Part shown: in pieces, positions 14,451-16,919 of the stretch
Numbering within the stretch: position 1 is the first letter of the stretch
Layout: every line of letters starts with the position of its first letter
DNA from: UBA1731 sp045595285
GTDB taxonomy: Bacteria; Verrucomicrobiota; Kiritimatiellia; RFP12; UBA1067
Length of the DNA stretch: 16,919 nucleotides
Direction: 5' to 3'
Assembly (NCBI GenBank): GCA_045595285.1
Contig: JAZOAC010000174.1
Coordinates: forward strand, 1-16,919
Notes under the pieces: model-generated
Database searches by the model: none
Seen by the model: the letters and a program-made list of their open reading frames with translations, nothing else
Told to the model about the DNA's origin: nothing
Program-made: the position numbers and the translations under genes

Positions 14451-14510
14451 CCTATACAAATTGTCAATAAAGTGTACACGTAAAAGTGCAATGTCTGGCG
14501 CCGCGCGAGC

Positions 14511-14566
14511 GAAAGTTTCCGCGCCGCTTGTTTTTGCGGAGGGGAAGGAGTATAATAAACGGCGTT
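14511..14566 (+). repeat. Terminator-promoter direct repeat, copy 1
   Basis: This copy matches 15722-15778 with two substitutions and one single-base indel. It runs from GAAAGTTTCCGCGCC through the -35 and -10 boxes to AAACGGCGTT. Here the upstream stem is poor (GGCGC 14497-14501 with GCGCC 14521-14525), so termination is less likely than in copy 2. Confidence 0.85.
14528..14556 (+). promoter_or_regulatory. Promoter of the DUF3990-DUF3791 cassette
   Basis: TTGTTT (14528-14533), a 17-base spacer and a perfect TATAAT (14551-14556). The untranslated leader to the ATG at 14727 would be about 165 bases, with a GGAGGAGG sequence at 14572-14579 that does not serve the annotated gene. Its T-run doubles as the tail of the terminator-like sequence. 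Confidence 0.7.
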
Positions 14567-14726
14567 CTTTTGGAGGAGGTGGAATCTCTCTTAATTGAAC
14601 AGACATAGTTCGGGAACTGATGAGAATGGTGCAGGCGGCGGTTCCGCCAGAGCCCCTCAATCCACCATTGAACACTGATCAATTTGTATATATGCAAGGT
14701 AATATCTCCCATGAAGGGGTGAATGT

Positions 14727-15203
14727 ATGATACTTTACCATGCCAGCAATACTGAAGTTAAGATGCCGATGTTAGTGGAATCGAATCGGATGCTTGATTT
14801 TGGTCCGGGTTTTTATACGACCACAAATCGGGAGCAGGCTGTTCGTTTTGCAAAAAGTGTTGTGGCGAGGAGAGGCGGACAGGCCGTGTTGAATGTGTAT
14901 GAGTTTGACGAAAGTGCTTTTACATCTTGTCTTGTGAGAAAATTCGATTATCCTTCTGCGGCATGGCTTGATTTTGTTGCGGCGAACAGATCGGGTATAT
15001 ATGCAGGGGAACGTTATGATTTGATAATGGGGCCGGTGGCAAATGATAACGTCTACACGACCATTGGTCTTTATATGCAAGGTTTTATGAGCAGAGAGGC
15101 GACTATCAGCGAATTGAGGGTTAAGAAACTGTACGATCAGATAGTCTTTGCAACTCCGCAGACTTTCCGTTTTCTTAAACATCTTTCAACGGAGGTGCTT
15201 TGA
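14727..15203 (+). CDS. DUF3990 protein, ADP-ribosyltransferase-like, candidate toxin
   Basis: A 158-residue cytoplasmic protein. LYHASNTEVKMP, then LDFGPGFYTTTNREQAVRFA, then KKLYDQIVFAT near the C-terminus are the three conserved blocks of DUF3990. This family is related to ADP-ribosyltransferases; by analogy with the H-Y-[EDQ] arrangement, His5, the Tyr of GFYTT and the Gln of DQIVF would be active-site residues (inference). The first gene of a coupled three-gene cassette, its stop overlaps the next start (TGATG), and GAAGGGG lies about 8 bases before the ATG. Small DUF3791 proteins commonly accompany DUF3990. Toxin function is not shown by the sequence. Confidence 0.82.
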   Translation: MILYHASNTEVKMPMLVESNRMLDFGPGFYTTTNREQAVRFAKSVVARRGGQAVLNVYEFDESAFTSCLVRKFDYPSAAWLDFVAANRSGIYAGERYDLIMGPVANDNVYTTIGLYMQGFMSREATISELRVKKLYDQIVFATPQTFRFLKHLSTEVL

Positions 15204-15448
15204 TGGATGCTCAGAAATTCGCTTCTTATCTGGCGGTGGTTATTTCTCCGGCGGTAGTGGGAATTCTTTCTGAATTGTTGGGCGTGGATGAGGTGACGGC
15301 GATGAACCGATATTTCGCCTCGTCCGCTTATGCCGCGATATCGGATGAAGGACAGAAACTTTGGCACCATAGTCCACAGTTGCTGGCATCGATGGTCGCA
15401 GAGGAATTGCGAACTGGAAAATTTACATATCCGCAGGAGGCGTTGTAA
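15203..15448 (+). CDS. Small protein between DUF3990 and DUF3791, unknown
   Basis: An 81-residue, mostly helical, soluble protein. It opens with MDAQKFASYLAVVISPAVVG and has LLGVDEVTAMNRYFASSAYAAISDEGQKLW and a C-terminal HSPQLLASMVAEELRTGKFTYP. The pattern of a short helix-rich region, then SxxYxxxSDEGxxLW and SPxxLxxMVxEE, is typical of small proteins found beside DUF3990/DUF3791 genes, but I cannot name a family. ATG 15203 overlaps the upstream TGA and has GGAGGTG 5 bases away; a TTG at 15200 is less likely. Its stop overlaps the next start (TAATG). A second antitoxin or a chaperone is a guess from its place. Confidence 0.75.
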   Translation: MDAQKFASYLAVVISPAVVGILSELLGVDEVTAMNRYFASSAYAAISDEGQKLWHHSPQLLASMVAEELRTGKFTYPQEAL

Positions 15449-15681
15449 TGAGCAGGGAAGCCGATTATCTCGTCTTTGCCGCAGAACAGTACCGATTCGC
15501 GAAAGGGCTGACCGGGGCTCAACTTGTTGATCTTTTTGAAAAATATGGTGTTGCAAAATTCATCATGGATTCATTTGAGCTTTTTCATATTGAGAGTGAG
15601 AAGAACATGATTGCGGCGGTGGACGAGTTCATCGAAAACCAGAAACAGAAGGATAATATGGCCACGCCAGTCGTTAAATGA
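15448..15681 (+). CDS. DUF3791 protein, candidate antitoxin
   Basis: A 77-residue protein matching DUF3791: YLVFAAEQYRFAKGLTGAQLVDLFEKYGV, then FIMDSFELFHIESEKNMIAAVDEFI. These short acidic/helical proteins usually lie beside DUF3990 genes and are suspected antitoxins or adaptors; their function is not established. The start ATG 15448 overlaps the previous stop by one base, with GCAGGAGG upstream. It is the last gene of the coupled cassette. The stop is inside a hairpin (TGACCG-GTGGAT-CGGTCA, 15679-15696). Confidence 0.82.
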   Translation: MSREADYLVFAAEQYRFAKGLTGAQLVDLFEKYGVAKFIMDSFELFHIESEKNMIAAVDEFIENQKQKDNMATPVVK

Positions 15682-15711
15682 CCGGTGGATCGGTCACAAA
15701 ATTTATGATAT

Positions 15712-15747
15712 GGCGCGGAGGGAAAGTTTCCGCGCCGCCTTGTTTTT
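15712..15747 (+). terminator. Intrinsic terminator of the DUF3990-DUF3791 cassette
   Basis: GGCGCGGA (15712-15719) and TCCGCGCC (15729-15736) form a perfect 8-bp stem with a 9-base loop, followed by GCC and TTGTTTTT. The T-rich tail doubles as the -35 region of the next promoter, so terminator and promoter overlap. A second hairpin, TGACCG/CGGTCA (15679-15696), spans the stop codon just before. Confidence 0.65.
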
Positions 15748-15778
15748 GAGGAAGGGAAGGAGTATAATAAACGGCGTT
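15722..15778 (+). repeat. Terminator-promoter direct repeat, copy 2
   Basis: This copy matches 14511-14566 with two substitutions and one inserted C. Both copies run in the same direction and are 1.2 kb apart. The repeated unit spans the right arm of the terminator stem, the promoter and the start of the transcript. Confidence 0.85.
15740..15768 (+). promoter_or_regulatory. Promoter of the RhuM-Fic gene
   Basis: TTGTTT (15740-15745), a 17-base spacer and TATAAT (15763-15768), identical boxes and spacing to copy 1. Here the leader is only about 30 bases, with a weak CAGGGA (15796-15801) before the ATG at 15805. Confidence 0.7.
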
Positions 15779-15804
15779 TTGGGAAGAGATTTTGTCAGGG
15801 AATA

Positions 15805-16770
15805 ATGGGAGTAGTTATTGTGGTTAAGAATGAGATAGTTTTGTTTGAATCGAAAGACGGCAAGGTTGCTTTGCCAGTGTCGGTTGATTTCGATACGGTG
15901 TGGCTGTCATTGTTGCAAATGGCGGAGTTGTTCGATAAGGACAAGTCGGTCATTTTTAGACACGTTAAAAATGCCATTGCAGAGGGCGAAATCGATCCGG
16001 ATGTGACTAGTGCAAAATTTGCAATGGTCACTCCTCATGGTGCAATTCCTGGTAAGACCCGCGTTCAGGAAATTGATTGTTACAATCTGGATGTCATTAT
16101 TTCTGTAGGTTATCGCGTTAAATCGCAGCGAGGAGTGGAGTTCCGCCGTTGGGCAACGAGTGTTTTGAGGGAATATCTCATAAAAGGTGCGGCCATAAAC
16201 CAAAACCGCCTCCGTCAGCTTGGGCAGACGGTTGAGATAATGAAGCGCGTTTCAAACAGTCTTGATGCTGAACAGGTTTTGGACGTGGTGAAAACCTACT
16301 CGATGGCGCTTGATTTGCTGGATGGCTATGATCATCAGACTATCGATAAGCCTAAGGTCAAAGGTCGTTCGGTGGAACTTACATACGAAGATTGCCGGAA
16401 ATTCATAGACGGCATGAAATTCGCCGCAGATTCGCCTTTGTTTGGCAATGAAAAGGACGGTTCATTCAAGTCGGCTCTCGGGGCGGTGTATCAATCGTTC
16501 GGAGGACAGGATCTTTATCCGTCTGCGCAGGAGAAGGCCGCGAATCTTTTGTATCTTGTCACGAAGAATCACGGCTTCACGGACGGCAATAAGCGCATCG
16601 CTGCTGGTCTCTTTCTATATTTCTTGAAGCGAAACAGGCTGCTTTTGCGCAAGGATGGTTCCAAGCGCATAGTTGACCATACGCTTGTCGCACTTACTGT
16701 GATGATCGCCTGTTCCAAACCGCAAGAGAAAGAGCTGATGGTCAATCTCGTAATGACGTTTCTGAAATGA
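15805..16770 (+). CDS. RhuM-Fic/Doc fusion protein
   Basis: A 321-residue protein with two parts. The N-terminal half (about 10-135) is a RhuM/virulence-protein domain: WLSLLQMAELFDKDKSVIFRHV (helix-turn-helix-like), then HGAIPGKTRVQEIDCYNLDVI and SVGYRVKSQRGVEFRRWATSVLREYLIKG. A linker helix leads to a Fic/Doc domain (about 190-321) with HGFTDGNKR at 256-264, the catalytic loop with its His. The DGNKR ending resembles Doc more than classical HPFxxGNGR AMPylators. Fic enzymes modify proteins with AMP or phosphate; Doc phosphorylates EF-Tu. No separate antitoxin gene lies beside it, so the N-terminal half may regulate it (inference). The role of RhuM domains is unclear. Confidence 0.9.
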   Translation: MGVVIVVKNEIVLFESKDGKVALPVSVDFDTVWLSLLQMAELFDKDKSVIFRHVKNAIAEGEIDPDVTSAKFAMVTPHGAIPGKTRVQEIDCYNLDVIISVGYRVKSQRGVEFRRWATSVLREYLIKGAAINQNRLRQLGQTVEIMKRVSNSLDAEQVLDVVKTYSMALDLLDGYDHQTIDKPKVKGRSVELTYEDCRKFIDGMKFAADSPLFGNEKDGSFKSALGAVYQSFGGQDLYPSAQEKAANLLYLVTKNHGFTDGNKRIAAGLFLYFLKRNRLLLRKDGSKRIVDHTLVALTVMIACSKPQEKELMVNLVMTFLK

Positions 16771-16785
16771 GTTTACTTAACCATA

Positions 16786-16813
16786 AATTCGGTAGTTGGA
16801 CGAGTTCTTTTTT
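16786..16813 (+). terminator. Intrinsic terminator after the RhuM-Fic gene
   Basis: AATTCG (16786-16791) pairs with CGAGTT (16801-16806), six pairs including one G-U, around a 9-base loop. CTTTTTT follows (16807-16813). It lies 15 bases after the stop. Confidence 0.6.
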
Positions 16814-16823
16814 AACGCAGAGG

Positions 16824-16829
16824 TATAAT
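16824..16829 (+). promoter_or_regulatory. -10 box of a probable rRNA operon promoter
   Basis: A perfect TATAAT follows TTTTTAACGCAGAGG (16809-16823), the 15-mer that also occurs inverted at 295-309. No good -35 hexamer is at 16-18 bases. It lies about 40 bases upstream of the boxA-like site. Confidence 0.45.
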
Positions 16830-16865
16830 GCAGAACGAGCCTTCTTTCAAGTGATATAAGGATTC

Positions 16866-16876
16866 GTTCTTTGACA
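16866..16876 (+). promoter_or_regulatory. boxA-like antitermination site of an rRNA leader
   Basis: GTTCTTTGACA, within GATTCGTTCTTTGACAATTG, resembles the boxA element of bacterial rRNA leaders (E. coli TGCTCTTTAACAA). This is where Nus factors load to make rRNA transcription termination-resistant. No 16S sequence is present before the window ends. Confidence 0.5.
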
Positions 16877-16919
16877 ATTGAAGATTACTCGACTTGCAAA
16901 CATATCAACACGCGCTTGC

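Larger units (their letters stand above)
14453..14690. repeat. 11-bp inverted repeat bounding the leader of the toxin-like cassette
   Basis: TATACAAATTG (14453-14463) and its exact reverse complement CAATTTGTATA (14680-14690) enclose 216 bases holding the terminator-promoter repeat. Similarity continues inwards with gaps (TCA...GTGT on both arms). No target-site duplication is evident. Also inside are the palindrome AGTTC-GG-GAACT (14607-14618), a hairpin GGCGG-CGGTT-CCGCC (14634-14648) and a 27-codon frame from a TTG at 14595 ending TIEH. No gene is supported in 14451-14726. Confidence 0.35.

Noticed and set aside
14409..14675. Minus-strand 88-codon ORF in the cassette leader
   Set aside because: It runs antisense through the promoter and repeat, and its composition is not protein-like.
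1..16919. CRISPR array, tRNA or complete rRNA gene
   Set aside because: No regularly spaced repeats, no tRNA-like TTCGANTC arm with matching cloverleaf, and no rRNA core sequence was seen; only a putative rRNA leader at the right edge.

Overview
The window looks like chromosomal DNA of an anaerobic, probably gut-associated bacterium of the PVC superphylum, most likely Kiritimatiellota. This is inferred from the mix of genes: a secreted FGE/SUMF1-fold protein with an N-terminal beta-sandwich, an LA_2272-type surface-repeat protein, rubredoxin-rubrerythrin oxygen defence and a Gram-negative mlaE. No marker gene proves the lineage. Most genes have sigma70-type promoters with TATAAT or extended TGnTATAAT -10 boxes and AGGAG-type ribosome sites.

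Layout. 1-364: non-coding, with an intrinsic terminator and a cluster of very short stable hairpins. 365-1841 (minus): a DUF2147 secreted protein coupled to a bile acid:sodium symporter family (BASS) transporter; their promoter predicts a leaderless mRNA. 1931-2402: a perfect-consensus promoter, a group II intron domain V remnant and a small frameshifted secreted ORF. 2403-5087: a secreted FGE-fold protein and a secreted clan GH-A-like glycosidase. 5088-6123: a regulatory region with a thrice-repeated motif, then a rubredoxin-rubrerythrin operon. 6381-9684: a small exported protein, queA, trmD (ATGA overlap with queA) and hisS, which has its own promoter. 9774-12139: the surface-repeat protein, a membrane-anchored coiled-coil protein and an mlaE permease. 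12140-12840: apparently decayed sequence where mlaF/mlaD might be expected. 12887-14450: an FMN-dependent iron-sulfur-flavoprotein-like reductase, aat and DUF4186, closely packed.

14451-16770 is the accessory part and the best candidate for an undescribed system. It holds a translationally coupled three-gene cassette: a DUF3990 protein (ADP-ribosyltransferase-like), an unrecognised 81-residue protein and a DUF3791 protein. A RhuM-Fic/Doc fusion gene follows. Each unit is preceded by a near-identical 56/57-bp module combining terminator-like sequence with a sigma70 promoter, so the three-gene cassette lies between direct repeats. The toxin roles are inferred from family membership.

The right end (16786-16919) carries the fic terminator, a strong -10 box and a boxA-like GTTCTTTGACA, resembling the leader of an rRNA operon whose 16S gene would begin beyond the window. 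A 15-mer there (TTTTTAACGCAGAGG) recurs inverted near the left end.
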